A stretch of 64,000 bases of DNA from JAVJUV01 sp040220415. GTDB taxonomy: Bacteria > Pseudomonadota > Alphaproteobacteria > Rhodobacterales > Rhodobacteraceae. The notes below the pieces were generated by a model. That model ran no database searches and was not told the origin of the DNA. It saw only the letters and a program-made list of their open reading frames with translations. The position numbers and the translations under genes are program-made. The stretch is from contig JAVJUV010000119.1 in NCBI GenBank assembly GCA_040220415.1, forward strand, positions 1-64,000. Direction: 5' to 3'. Position 1 is the first letter of the stretch, and every line of letters starts with the position of its first letter. Positions 42,240-51,697 of the stretch are shown one piece after another.

Positions 42240-43312
42240 CGGAACACGCCCTTGAACTGAAACAGATCAGAAAGAGCTTTGGGCCAGTGGACGTGATCCA
42301 CGGCGTGGATCTCCAGATCGGCGACGGCGAGTTCGTGGTCTTTGTCGGACCATCCGGTTGCGGAAAATCGACCCTGCTGCGCCTGATCGCCGGTCTGGAC
42401 GACCCCACCAGCGGCGACATCCTTTTGAAGGGAAAGCGCGTGAACAACGTGCCGGCATCCGAACGCGGGCTGTCGATGGTGTTTCAGTCCTACGCGCTCT
42501 ATCCCCACATGAGCGTTCGGCAGAATCTGTCCTTCGGCCTCGAGAACATGCGGATGCCGAAAGACGATATCGCCGACCGCGTCGATAACGCGGCGAAGCT
42601 CTTGCAGATCGATCAGCTTCTGGAACGGCGACCCGGCCAGCTGTCCGGCGGGCAACGTCAACGGGTGGCGATCGGGCGGGCGATTGTCCGCGAGCCAATC
42701 ATATTTCTCTTCGACGAGCCTCTCTCGAATCTCGACGCCGAGTTGCGGCTTCAGATGCGGGTCGAGATATCGAACCTGCACGCCGAACTCGGCAATACCA
42801 TGATCTACGTGACGCACGACCAGATCGAGGCCATGACAATGGCCGACCGCATCGTCGTCCTCCGAGGCGGTCGGGTCGAGCAGATCGGCAAGCCGCTCGA
42901 CCTCTACAACAACCCGGCTAACAAGTTCGTTGCCGGTTTCATTGGTGCACCGCAGATGAATTTTCTTGAGGGACATATTTCAGGGAAGACGCTGAAGCTG
43001 GTCTCCGGCATGACTCGCGAGGTGCCCCTCGCCCAATCCGCCGACATGCCGGTGACCCTTGGCGTACGCCCCGAGACTATCGATGTCTCCCTCGACGGCC
43101 ACGGCGACATGCAGATCAAGGTGCAGAATTTCGAGCAACTCGGCTCGGTTACCTACATCTATGGCGCGTTTCCAAATGGCGAACGCTTGACGGTACAACT
43201 TGCGCAGCAGATACCATTGGAGCGTGGGCAGATGGTAGGCGTGACGTTGAACACCCGGAACTTTCATATCTTCGGCGGAGACAGCGAGCGGGCGCTGCCC
43301 ATGGCGGGTTGA
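42236..43312 (+). CDS. Sugar ABC importer ATP-binding protein (MalK/UgpC type)
   Basis: 358 residues. Walker A GPSGCGKSTLLR, Q-loop VFQSYALYPHMSV, signature LSGGQRQRVAIGRAI, Walker B IFLFDEPLSNLDAEL, switch His in VTHDQIEAMT, and a C-terminal OB-type regulatory domain (LGVRPETIDV). Proteins of this kind can energise several importers, and the third importer in this window (60961-62888) has no ATPase of its own. Overlaps its neighbours on both sides by a few bases. Confidence 0.93.
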   Translation: MTEHALELKQIRKSFGPVDVIHGVDLQIGDGEFVVFVGPSGCGKSTLLRLIAGLDDPTSGDILLKGKRVNNVPASERGLSMVFQSYALYPHMSVRQNLSFGLENMRMPKDDIADRVDNAAKLLQIDQLLERRPGQLSGGQRQRVAIGRAIVREPIIFLFDEPLSNLDAELRLQMRVEISNLHAELGNTMIYVTHDQIEAMTMADRIVVLRGGRVEQIGKPLDLYNNPANKFVAGFIGAPQMNFLEGHISGKTLKLVSGMTREVPLAQSADMPVTLGVRPETIDVSLDGHGDMQIKVQNFEQLGSVTYIYGAFPNGERLTVQLAQQIPLERGQMVGVTLNTRNFHIFGGDSERALPMAG

Positions 43313-44343
43313 TGCGCGCCGCTCTCATCGGTCTGGGAATGGTTTCATCGACCTATGGCGATGCATTCCGGAATTCTGACAAGGTCCGGCTTGGCAAGGT
43401 GTTTGCTCGCAGTCCCGATAGCCGAGCGGCATTTCTTGAGAAATTTCCCGATCTGGGCGCTGCGACTGCGGAAAGTATCGAGGAGATCGCCAACGATCCC
43501 GACATAGATTTCGCAATTCTGACGACCCCGCCCAATGCCCGGATCGACCCGATTCATACACTCGTCGAGGCTGGCAAGCCGGTTCTGATGGAGAAGCCCA
43601 TCGAGCGGACTTTCAAGGCCGCGACCGTGGTAGTGGAGTATTGCGAAACCAAAGGCGTGCCGCTTGGGATCGTGCTGCAGCACCGGGCGCGTCCGGTGGT
43701 TGGCGAACTCCTGGACCGGATGCCGGAACTCGGCGCCCTTCTCGCAATCGAAGTCAACGTTCCCTGGTGGAGGCCGCAGTCTTACTATGACGAACCGGGC
43801 CGTGGCACCTATCAGCGCGACGGCGGCGGGGTGCTGATTTCTCAGGCGATCCACACGATGGACCTGATGCTGTCTCTGACCGGCCCGGTTTCCGAAGTCA
43901 CGGCGATGTGCGCCAGAACCGGCCTGCACGACATGGAAGCCGAGGATTTCGTGGTGGCCGGCCTGGTATTCGAGAACGGCGCGGTCGGTCAGTTGTTCGC
44001 AACGACGGCCAGCTATCCGGGCAGCGGCGAGACGATCACGTTGCACTTCCGCGAGGGCTCGGCGCGGCTGGAAGCGGGCATGTTGCGGATCGACCGGCGC
44101 GACGGCACGTCCGAAACAGTCGGGCAAGCGGCAAGTTCGGGCGGCGGGGCCGACCCGATGGCTTTCACCAGCGACTGGCATCGCAGCATCATCGAAGATT
44201 TTGCCGATGCGCTTGCCAGGGGCCGGTCGCCTCTTGTGACAGGACGTGCGGCATTGGACGTGCATCGGTTGATCGACGCCATCGAGAGGTCCGCAGCCCA
44301 GGGCGAGCGCATTTCGCTCAAGGAGTTTTCGGATGGGCTTTAA
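43312..44343 (+). CDS. Gfo/Idh/MocA family oxidoreductase 1
   Basis: 343 residues. N-terminal NAD(P)-binding Rossmann fold (ALIGLGMVSSTYGDAF), the family EKP motif in VLMEKPIERTF, and the C-terminal substrate domain with QRDGGGVLISQAIHTMDLML. These enzymes oxidise or reduce sugars, inositols or their derivatives. The ATG shares a base with the ATPase stop. The first of three tandem members with clearly different sequences, each coupled to the next by overlap. Confidence 0.87.
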   Translation: MRAALIGLGMVSSTYGDAFRNSDKVRLGKVFARSPDSRAAFLEKFPDLGAATAESIEEIANDPDIDFAILTTPPNARIDPIHTLVEAGKPVLMEKPIERTFKAATVVVEYCETKGVPLGIVLQHRARPVVGELLDRMPELGALLAIEVNVPWWRPQSYYDEPGRGTYQRDGGGVLISQAIHTMDLMLSLTGPVSEVTAMCARTGLHDMEAEDFVVAGLVFENGAVGQLFATTASYPGSGETITLHFREGSARLEAGMLRIDRRDGTSETVGQAASSGGGADPMAFTSDWHRSIIEDFADALARGRSPLVTGRAALDVHRLIDAIERSAAQGERISLKEFSDGL

Positions 44344-45337
44344 GGTCGGCGTTATCGGTATCGACCATGGGCACATCTTCGGGATGCTCGGCAACATGAA
44401 GGCGCAGGGGTGTTACTGCGACGCCTACTGGACGGACGGTCCGGCCGTCACCGAGACGAAGTTCAACGAAGTATTCCCCGAGGTCGCCAAGATCGATGAC
44501 AGGCGGCGCATCCTGGACGATGCCGAGGTCTCGATGATCCTGATTTCGGCGGTGCCTGCCGACCGTGCAAGTCTCGCGATCGAGGCGATGCGAGCGGGCA
44601 AGGACGTGATGGTCGACAAACCCGGCTGCACGACACTGGCACAACTGGACGAGATTCGACGCGTCCAGAAGGAAACCGGCCGAATCTGGACGGTGAACTT
44701 TTCGGAACGCTTCGAGGTGCCTGCGGTCACGCGCGCGAGCGAATTGGTCGAGTCCGGCGCAATCGGTCGGGTGATCCAGACAGTCGGGCTTGGTCCTCAC
44801 AAGCAGAACCTGAAGACACGGCCGGACTGGTTCTTCCAGCGTGAGCGGTTCGGCGGCATCCTTTGCGACATCGGAAGCCACCAGATCGACCAATTCCTGC
44901 ATTTCACCGGATCTGATACCGCAACGGTCGAGCACGCCCTGGTCGAAAACACGACAATGCCAGACCACCCCGGATTCCAGGATTTCGGCGAGATGGTGCT
45001 GCGGTCCGACAAGGGCCATTGCTATGTGCGCGTCGACTGGTTCACGCCCGATGGTCTGCCCACATGGGGTGACGGGCGCCTGTTCATCCAGGGAACCGAA
45101 GGGTTCATCGAGTTGCGGAAGTACACCGATATAGGCCGGCCTCACGTGACCAATTCACTGTTCCTCGTGAACGGTGAACGGAACGAATTGATCCCGAGCG
45201 ACGATGCAGGCCTGCCATATTTCCCGCGCCTTGTCGCAGATGTGCAGGATCGCACGGAAACCGCCGTGGGCCAAAGGCACACATTCACCACCATGGAGCT
45301 TGCGATAGGTGCCCAGATGAAGGCCGAAAGTGCATGA
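44333..45337 (+). CDS. Gfo/Idh/MocA family oxidoreductase 2
   Basis: 334 residues. It starts VGVIGIDHGHIFGMLGNM, a less usual Rossmann motif with HGH as in some glycoside-modifying members. The Lys-Pro motif reads VMVDKPGC, and the domain 2 helix is GGILCDIGSHQIDQFLHFTG. DWFF precedes it. The gene overlaps both neighbours (11 and 4 nt). Reaction and substrate unknown; oxidation of a sugar or sugar acid is inferred from context. Confidence 0.83.
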   Translation: MGFKVGVIGIDHGHIFGMLGNMKAQGCYCDAYWTDGPAVTETKFNEVFPEVAKIDDRRRILDDAEVSMILISAVPADRASLAIEAMRAGKDVMVDKPGCTTLAQLDEIRRVQKETGRIWTVNFSERFEVPAVTRASELVESGAIGRVIQTVGLGPHKQNLKTRPDWFFQRERFGGILCDIGSHQIDQFLHFTGSDTATVEHALVENTTMPDHPGFQDFGEMVLRSDKGHCYVRVDWFTPDGLPTWGDGRLFIQGTEGFIELRKYTDIGRPHVTNSLFLVNGERNELIPSDDAGLPYFPRLVADVQDRTETAVGQRHTFTTMELAIGAQMKAESA

Positions 45338-46392
45338 TCCATACCGTTTCGATCGTTGGCGCCGGGATCGGCGCGCAGCACATGGCGGGCTACGCCGCGT
45401 TGCCGGAAAGGTATCGCGTCAAGAGCATCTGCGATCTGGACGAAACGCGCGGACGCGCGCTGGCAAAGCAGTATGACGGCATCGGATATACCGGCAATCT
45501 GGAAGCGGTTCTGGCTGATCCCGAGATAGAAATCGTCGACATCTGCCTTCCGCCGCACCTGCACTTCGGTTCCTGCATCGCAGCTCTGGACGCCGGAAAA
45601 AAGGTGGTCTGCGAAAAGCCCTTGGTCAGTTCACTGTTCGAGGCCGATCTGCTGGCCGCGAAGGTACGCGAGACGGACGGGTTTCTGTCGCCCGTATTTC
45701 AGTACCGTTACGGTCTGGGTGCCGCGCAACTCCAGGCGCTGATCGACGCGGACCTTGCGGGAAGGTGCTATGCCGGAACGCTGGAAACCCATTGGGACAG
45801 GCCCGCAAGTTACTACGAAATCGACTGGCGGGGCACATGGGCCGGGGAACAGGGTGGTGCGATCCTTGGGCACGCGATCCATATCCATGACCTTCTGCCA
45901 ACCTTTCTCGGTCCCGTTGCGCGCGTCTTCGCGGACGTGGCGACGCGGGTGAACGATATCGAGGTCGAAGATTGCGCCGCGCTTTCGATCCGGATGGAAT
46001 CGGGTGCCCTGATCACCTCATCCGTCACCCTGGGATGCGCCGAGAACATCAGCCGCATGCGCCTGATGTTCGAAGGTTTCACCGTTGAGTCCGACCACGC
46101 ACCCTACGCTCTGGCCGAAAAGGGCTGGCGGTTCGTGGCGCGCGCGCCGACGACGCAGGTTCAGATCGACGATGTACTGGCCACAGTCACCGAGGTACCG
46201 ACAGGATATGCGGGAATGTTTGCCGCGCTGGCGGACGCCCTGGAAGGCAACGGAGGTCGCGAGGTGACCCTTGAAGCCGGCCGGCGTTCGCTGGAATTCG
46301 TCACCGCCGTCTACGCCTCGGCCCGCTCGGGCCAGCCGCAGAAGCTGCCTATCGGAGCGGACCATCCGATGTACGACACCTGGCTGCCGTGA
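45334..46392 (+). CDS. Gfo/Idh/MocA family oxidoreductase 3
   Basis: 352 residues with SIVGAGIGAQHMAGYAALP, the VVCEKPLVSSL motif, and the domain 2 helix EQGGAILGHAIHIHDLLPTF. The catalytic Lys of the EKP motif and a His pair in domain 2 are kept. Overlaps oxidoreductase 2 and the esterase gene by ATGA junctions. Together with the two preceding genes it could form a multi-step oxidation route. Confidence 0.87.
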   Translation: MIHTVSIVGAGIGAQHMAGYAALPERYRVKSICDLDETRGRALAKQYDGIGYTGNLEAVLADPEIEIVDICLPPHLHFGSCIAALDAGKKVVCEKPLVSSLFEADLLAAKVRETDGFLSPVFQYRYGLGAAQLQALIDADLAGRCYAGTLETHWDRPASYYEIDWRGTWAGEQGGAILGHAIHIHDLLPTFLGPVARVFADVATRVNDIEVEDCAALSIRMESGALITSSVTLGCAENISRMRLMFEGFTVESDHAPYALAEKGWRFVARAPTTQVQIDDVLATVTEVPTGYAGMFAALADALEGNGGREVTLEAGRRSLEFVTAVYASARSGQPQKLPIGADHPMYDTWLP

Positions 46393-47516
46393 CCGACCTG
46401 TCCTCGGTGTGGGCCGGTCCATTCGATCTGCCGCCCCTGGGAGACATCTCAGATCTGCCAACACGCCAGACCGACTGGCGGCACGCCTTCGAGCGGCATC
46501 TGTTCGGTCCGATGCCTGTTCCACCTTCTTCGGTCACGATCCGGCGCGAACCGTTGGACGCGAACGCTGCCGAGCGGCTGGTTATCAGCGTCGCTGCGGC
46601 GCATCAGGAGTTCACCGTGGACGCCGCCTTGTGGTTGCCCGAGGATCGCGGCGCCCCATCCCCGCTGATTTGCGGGCTGGATTTCACCGGCCCCGCCGGT
46701 GTCATGACCACGGACGACTTTCCCCTGGATCGGAAAGCCCGCGTCTATTCGCGTCCCACCTACGGAGCGACAGAGGGCAGACTGGAAGAAGTGCTTCGCG
46801 GCACGGCAGCCTATCGCTGGCCGATAGAGACGATGCTAAAGCGCGGCTATGCGGTAATTGTCAGCTGTTACGGATCATGGACACCCGACGACGCCTTGCT
46901 CTGGCGATCACGCGGCATCGCCAATTGCACCGGCGATACCGAATCCGGCGCGATTTCCTGCTGGGCCTGGGCTCTCAGCCGATTGATAGACGCAGCCGGG
47001 CTACTGCCGGAAGTGGATGCTGCTGGCGTGGCAGTGGCAGGACATTCGCGGCTGGGCAAGGCGGCGCTCTGGGCCGCCGCATGGGACGCGCGGATCAGCG
47101 CCGTTCTGGCGAACAATTCGGGGTGCGCCGGTGCGGCACCGGCACGACATGCCAGGGGCGAGACGCTCGAGCAGATGGCAGCACGCTTTCCGCACTGGCT
47201 GCGGCCCGACGCGAAACCGGACCTGCCGCCGATCGACCAGCACCAGCTGATCGCCCTGGCCGCACCGCGAGCGGTCTATGTGGCCAGCGCCGAAGACGAT
47301 GCCTGGGCCGACCCGATAGGCAGCTACGAGGCGCTTCGGATTGCGTCGGCCGCCTGGGGAGACGCGCCTGAAAGTTGGGCCAGCGCGGAAGAGATGTGGT
47401 CCGGATGTCGCCAGCAGATACATGGAAAGCTGGGGCACCACATCAGGCCGGGCGGGCACGACCTGCTGCCCTACGACTGGCGGCGGTTCCTTGATTTCAT
47501 CGACGGACTGCCGTAG
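46389..47516 (+). CDS. CE15-like glucuronoyl esterase / alpha-beta hydrolase
   Basis: CE15 enzymes cleave esters of 4-O-methyl-glucuronic acid, as in lignin-carbohydrate bonds. 375 residues without a signal peptide. The nucleophile motif is AVAGHSRLGKAALWAAAWD, followed by NNSGCAGAAPARH, and the catalytic His region is GHHIRPGGHDLLPYDW; these three match bacterial CE15 proteins as I know them. Cytoplasmic location is unusual for an enzyme on polymeric lignin-carbohydrate, so a small imported ester is more likely. It overlaps the third oxidoreductase gene by four bases. Confidence 0.78.
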   Translation: MTDLSSVWAGPFDLPPLGDISDLPTRQTDWRHAFERHLFGPMPVPPSSVTIRREPLDANAAERLVISVAAAHQEFTVDAALWLPEDRGAPSPLICGLDFTGPAGVMTTDDFPLDRKARVYSRPTYGATEGRLEEVLRGTAAYRWPIETMLKRGYAVIVSCYGSWTPDDALLWRSRGIANCTGDTESGAISCWAWALSRLIDAAGLLPEVDAAGVAVAGHSRLGKAALWAAAWDARISAVLANNSGCAGAAPARHARGETLEQMAARFPHWLRPDAKPDLPPIDQHQLIALAAPRAVYVASAEDDAWADPIGSYEALRIASAAWGDAPESWASAEEMWSGCRQQIHGKLGHHIRPGGHDLLPYDWRRFLDFIDGLP

Positions 47517-47613
47517 CCGGCCAGCTTGCGCTTTCTCCGTTGACCTATCCGGGGTATGCCAAGGGTCAAACACCCGACGCGCAGGGATCCGCGAGCAATT
47601 CAAAGGTATCGTG

Positions 47614-49506
47614 ATGAAAACCGGGATCGCCACCGTATCCATTTCCGGCACGCTAGACGACAAGATCGATGCCATCGCCCAAGCCGGATACTCGGGCATC
47701 GAGATCTTCGAACAGGACTTCGTCGCCGACATCCGAAACCCGCGTGAAGTGGGTGACAGGATACGGGACGCTGGACTGGAACTGTTGTTGTTTCAGCCAT
47801 TCCGGGATTTCGAAGGACTGCCTGCCACTCTTCGCGCAAAGGCATTCGACCGGGCAGAGCGGAAATTCGACCTGATGCAGGAGCTTGGGACCGACCTGAT
47901 GCTCGTCTGTTCTTCCGTGCACCCCGAGGCGCTCGGAGGGGTCGATCGCGCGGCCGACGACTTTGCCGAACTGGGCGAGCGCGCGGCGGCCCGCGGTCTG
48001 CGTGTCGGATTCGAAGCCCTGGCCTGGGGACGCCATGTGAACGATCACCGCGACGCATGGGAGATCGTTCGCCGCGCAGATCATTCGAATGTCGGTGTGA
48101 TTCTCGACAGCTTCCACACTCTGGCGCGCAAATCCGATCCGGATACGATCCGCAGCATTCCCGGTGACCGGATCTTTTTCGTGCAGCTCGCCGATGCACC
48201 AAGTATCGACATGGACCTGCTGTACTGGTCCCGCCACTTTCGCAACATGCCGGGAGAAGGCGATCTCGACGTCGTTGGCTTCATGCGGGCCGTGATGGCG
48301 ACGGGCTATGACGGTCCGGTCAGCCTGGAAATCTTCAACGATCAGTTCCGTGGCGGTCAGGCCCGGACAATCGCACATGACGGCTATTGCTCGATCATCA
48401 ACCTGATCGATGAGGTAAGACGACAGGAACCGGAAACAGGAATAGACCTGCCGGCCATTCCCGCGCGTCAACGTGTCGAGGGTACCGAGTTCATAGAGTT
48501 CGCGTCGCGCGGGGACGAGCAGAAGCGCCTGGAGGCGCAGTTGCAAGGCCTGGGGTTTACCGAAACCCGGCGGCACATTTCCAAGAACCTGTCGTTGTGG
48601 GAGCAGGGCGCGATACGCTTTGTCCTGAACGCAGAGCGCGAAGGGCATGCTGCAAAGTCGTTCAATGTCCGCGGCACCAACGTCTGTGACATCGGACTCC
48701 ATGTCCGCTCGGCGGCCGATGCGATTTCCCGTGCGATTGCCCTCGGAACCGAGACGTTCGATCAGCAACCGGGACCGGGAGAACTCAACATCCCGGCCAT
48801 CCGGGGTCTGGGCGGCAGCGTTCTGCATTTCATCGACGAGACGAGCGGTCTGGCAGATGTCTGGAATATCGAATTCACCCCTGTGAACGGGAATTTGCCT
48901 GCATCGGGCGTGGGTCTGGTCGCAGTGGACCATATCGCCCAGACAATGACCTATGACGAGATGCTGTCCTGGTCGCTGTTCTATACAACTCATTTCGACA
49001 TGCAGAAGGCGCCGATGGTCGATGTCGTCGACCCTGACGGTCTGGTGCGCAGCCAGGCGGTGGCGACATCGGACGGGCGGTTCCGGATCACACTCAACGG
49101 TGCCGAAACGCATAGAACGCTGGCAGGCGGTTTCTTGGCTGAAAGCTTCGGCGCTTCGGTCCAGCACATCGCTTTCGCGACCAACGACATTTTCGCTACC
49201 GCTTCAGCCATTGCAGAGAACGGGTTCCGTCCCCTGCCCATGCCGGAAAACTACTATTCCGACCTGGAGGCACGGTTCGATCTGCCTGCCGGACTTCTCG
49301 ATCGGATGCGCTCTCTCGATATCCTTTATGACCGGGATGGAAGTGGCGAATTCTTCCAGTTCTATTCCACGCCCTTCGCCGGGGGCCAGTTCTTCGAAGT
49401 CATCGAACGGCGCGGCGGTTACGACGGATATGGCGCGGCCAACGCACCTTTCCGTATCGCCGCACAGAAACGGCTGATGCGGCCCAAGGGCATGCCCCAT
49501 GTGTGA
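47614..49506 (+). CDS. quiC: 3-Dehydroshikimate dehydratase, QuiC type with HPPD-like C-terminal domain
   Basis: Converts 3-dehydroshikimate to protocatechuate. 630 residues. The N-terminal sugar-isomerase-like TIM barrel (1-280) shows the four metal ligands in GFEALAWG (Glu), VILDSFH (Asp), FFVQLADA (Gln) and SLEIFND (Glu). The C-terminal half is an HPPD/VOC-like domain with VDHIAQTM, VQHIAFATND and FFEVIERRGGYDGYGAANAPF. The ATG at 47614 is used; a GTG one codon earlier is possible. It is the last gene of the operon. Linkage with sugar oxidation genes leaves open another keto-cyclitol or keto-sugar substrate. Confidence 0.82.
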   Translation: MKTGIATVSISGTLDDKIDAIAQAGYSGIEIFEQDFVADIRNPREVGDRIRDAGLELLLFQPFRDFEGLPATLRAKAFDRAERKFDLMQELGTDLMLVCSSVHPEALGGVDRAADDFAELGERAAARGLRVGFEALAWGRHVNDHRDAWEIVRRADHSNVGVILDSFHTLARKSDPDTIRSIPGDRIFFVQLADAPSIDMDLLYWSRHFRNMPGEGDLDVVGFMRAVMATGYDGPVSLEIFNDQFRGGQARTIAHDGYCSIINLIDEVRRQEPETGIDLPAIPARQRVEGTEFIEFASRGDEQKRLEAQLQGLGFTETRRHISKNLSLWEQGAIRFVLNAEREGHAAKSFNVRGTNVCDIGLHVRSAADAISRAIALGTETFDQQPGPGELNIPAIRGLGGSVLHFIDETSGLADVWNIEFTPVNGNLPASGVGLVAVDHIAQTMTYDEMLSWSLFYTTHFDMQKAPMVDVVDPDGLVRSQAVATSDGRFRITLNGAETHRTLAGGFLAESFGASVQHIAFATNDIFATASAIAENGFRPLPMPENYYSDLEARFDLPAGLLDRMRSLDILYDRDGSGEFFQFYSTPFAGGQFFEVIERRGGYDGYGAANAPFRIAAQKRLMRPKGMPHV

Positions 49507-49530
49507 CGGACTTTCCCGGCAGCCACATCA

Positions 49531-51441
49531 TCAGGCCTGAGCGGCAAGCGGTTCGCGCATTTCCTCGTAGTGATCCAGCCGACTTGAAAACCAGGCCGTG
49601 CCGCGTGTCGCACTTCCCAACGCCCGCGCCAGTTCTTCCAGAGACGTCATCGGCAGAAGCGTGCGGAATACGTCCCAGCCTATCGCCGACGGGTGTGCCT
49701 CGAACCCCAGAACCTGGCCCTTAAGGCCGCTGGCGATCTGAACAAGTCCTCCGGCGAAAACGGATGGCAGGTGAATCTGCACGTTCAGAATGGGCTGCAG
49801 GACGGTCGTGCCCGCTTCCGCCAGCGCCTCCCGCACGGCATTCTGCCCGGCGGTACGGAACGCAAAGTCCGAACTGTCCACGGAATGCGCCTTGCCGTCC
49901 TTCAGCGTCACGGAAATGTCGACGACCGGATGACCGGCGGGACCCGAAGCCATGGCATCGCGGGCCCCCGCCTCAACGGACGGAATGTAATTGCGCGGCA
50001 CGGCGCCGCCTTTCACGACATCGGTGAATTCGAAGCCGCTTCCCGATGCACGGGGTGCAACCTCAATCACAACATCGGCAAACTGGCCCGCACCGCCGGA
50101 TTGCTTCCGATGACGATAGTGCTTTTCAATCCGCTTGCGGATCGTCTCGCGCAGTTCGGTAGAAACTTCCGAGCATTCAACCTCGATGCCGAATGACTCG
50201 GACAATTTCTGAACCGTCCGCTTCAGATGTTGCGTGCCCTGAACACCAACTTCCAGAAGACCGGTGGATTCGTCCTGCGAAATGCTCAGACCCGGGTCGA
50301 TCTCACCCAGCCGGGAAAGAGCTGCAGAAAGCTTGTTTTCGTCCTTCTCGTGAACGGGATGAACAAGGCGCCGAAGGGCCGGGGGATGCGGTGCAGCCCA
50401 GTCCGGCAGATCGCCTGTGTCTTGCGCTGTCAAGAAGTGGCCGGGCGAAAGGTGGTCGCTCTTGATCGTCAATGCGAACCGACCTGTTGGAAGCGAGGGT
50501 ATCGGCGTCTTCCCGTCAATTGCGTTCATGCTGCCCAGCGTTTCACCGGCAACTCTGGTGCCCGGCGCCAAACCATCGGCAAGCGACCGCACAAGAACGG
50601 TTTTTCCGACATGCTTGAGGTGATCGCCAAGGCACCCAACCGCAAGAACGTCGGCAGTCACTCCCATCCTTTCACGCAACGCATCGCAACCGGGCACTTC
50701 ATGGCGCAGTGATTTCATAAGGCGCATCAACCCGTTTCCGTGGCTGGCGGCACCAAGCAGGGCGGGGACAAGATCGTGATGCTGCAGTGCGCTGGTTGCG
50801 ACCCTGTAGACATCTTCCGCTAGTGGGCGCTGATCCTCGATGATCTGCTCCAGCAGACCATCATCAAAGTCGGCCAGCGATTCCAGAAGATCGGCCCGCG
50901 CCTCTTGCTCGCGGTCCCGCATGCTGCCGGGCAATTCGACCAGCGACGACCTTTGGCCTTCGTGGTATTCCCACGCGCGCTCCGAGATCAGGTCGATCGC
51001 GCCGACGATGTCTTCCCCCGAACGCATCGGGACCTGACGCAACACGATCCCGTGCCGGCAATAGGGTTGAAGCGCCGCGACGATATCTGCGATCCGGTCC
51101 GCAGCCACATCCACCCGATTGATGAAAAGAAAGGTTGGCATCCCGGACTCTTCCAGAATACGGAGATAGGGCGCAGCCAGAACCGCTGCATCCTCTTCCG
51201 CTGAAACGCAAAGCACGGCGGCGTCACAGGCCGCCAGCGCAGCCCCGACATTTGCCAGATTGTCATGTCCTCCGGGAATATCGATTGCAGCCCAGGGATC
51301 TCCCATGAACTCGAAGGTCGTGATTGCGGCGTCTCCAAAAAGCCGAAAGGACAGCGCGCGCTGTCCTTCCAGGGATGCCAGCCCTTCGACCAATGTTGTC
51401 TTCCCGGACTGAGACGGTCCGATGACGGCGAATGCTCTCAT
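49531..51441 (-). CDS. Elongation factor G-like protein (paralogue)
   Basis: A ribosome-binding GTPase paralogue of 636 residues against about 690-700 for true EF-G. Domains II to V are present (HPVHEKDENKLSAALSRLGE, GTQHLKRTVQKLSESFGIE, SGGAGQFADVVIEV). The G domain is reduced: P-loop GPSQSGKTT is intact, G3 reads DIPGGHDN and G4 NRVD, while the RGITI (G2) element is missing. It is thus not the housekeeping EF-G. Related paralogues are often found beside sugar-acid genes in alphaproteobacteria, function unknown. Convergent with the quiC-type gene, divergent from the FAH gene. Confidence 0.85.
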   Translation of the reverse strand: MRAFAVIGPSQSGKTTLVEGLASLEGQRALSFRLFGDAAITTFEFMGDPWAAIDIPGGHDNLANVGAALAACDAAVLCVSAEEDAAVLAAPYLRILEESGMPTFLFINRVDVAADRIADIVAALQPYCRHGIVLRQVPMRSGEDIVGAIDLISERAWEYHEGQRSSLVELPGSMRDREQEARADLLESLADFDDGLLEQIIEDQRPLAEDVYRVATSALQHHDLVPALLGAASHGNGLMRLMKSLRHEVPGCDALRERMGVTADVLAVGCLGDHLKHVGKTVLVRSLADGLAPGTRVAGETLGSMNAIDGKTPIPSLPTGRFALTIKSDHLSPGHFLTAQDTGDLPDWAAPHPPALRRLVHPVHEKDENKLSAALSRLGEIDPGLSISQDESTGLLEVGVQGTQHLKRTVQKLSESFGIEVECSEVSTELRETIRKRIEKHYRHRKQSGGAGQFADVVIEVAPRASGSGFEFTDVVKGGAVPRNYIPSVEAGARDAMASGPAGHPVVDISVTLKDGKAHSVDSSDFAFRTAGQNAVREALAEAGTTVLQPILNVQIHLPSVFAGGLVQIASGLKGQVLGFEAHPSAIGWDVFRTLLPMTSLEELARALGSATRGTAWFSSRLDHYEEMREPLAAQA

Positions 51442-51697
51442 GCCTTACCTCCCTGCGGCTGTGCGCGGCGGCGCGCGTGCTGCGCGACGGAGGTTCTTGG
51501 CCTGATATCCCGAACACCGGGAACTACGCCTCGGAACACTGGACACGTCTGGATTGGCTGGTGTCCTTGCTTTCCTCACAGTGTCAGCCACACAGCTTCG
51601 CACAGTCAAGGGTCCAGCCATTTTTCCCCGAAACACCTGGCGCGTCTTGAGGTCGGCTTCGGTGTCGGACAAAGTCGCCACAAAAGGGAGAGTGACG
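51442..51697. other. Intergenic region between the EF-G-like and FAH genes
   Basis: About 256 bases between divergent genes. I see no convincing gene or palindrome. An in-frame upstream ATG at 51554 could extend the FAH protein by 48 residues, but that stretch lacks coding character and the ribosome site lies at 51683. Confidence 0.5.

Noticed and set aside
47653..49167. Long minus-strand open frame across the quiC-type gene
   Set aside because: Antisense to a gene with complete catalytic motifs.
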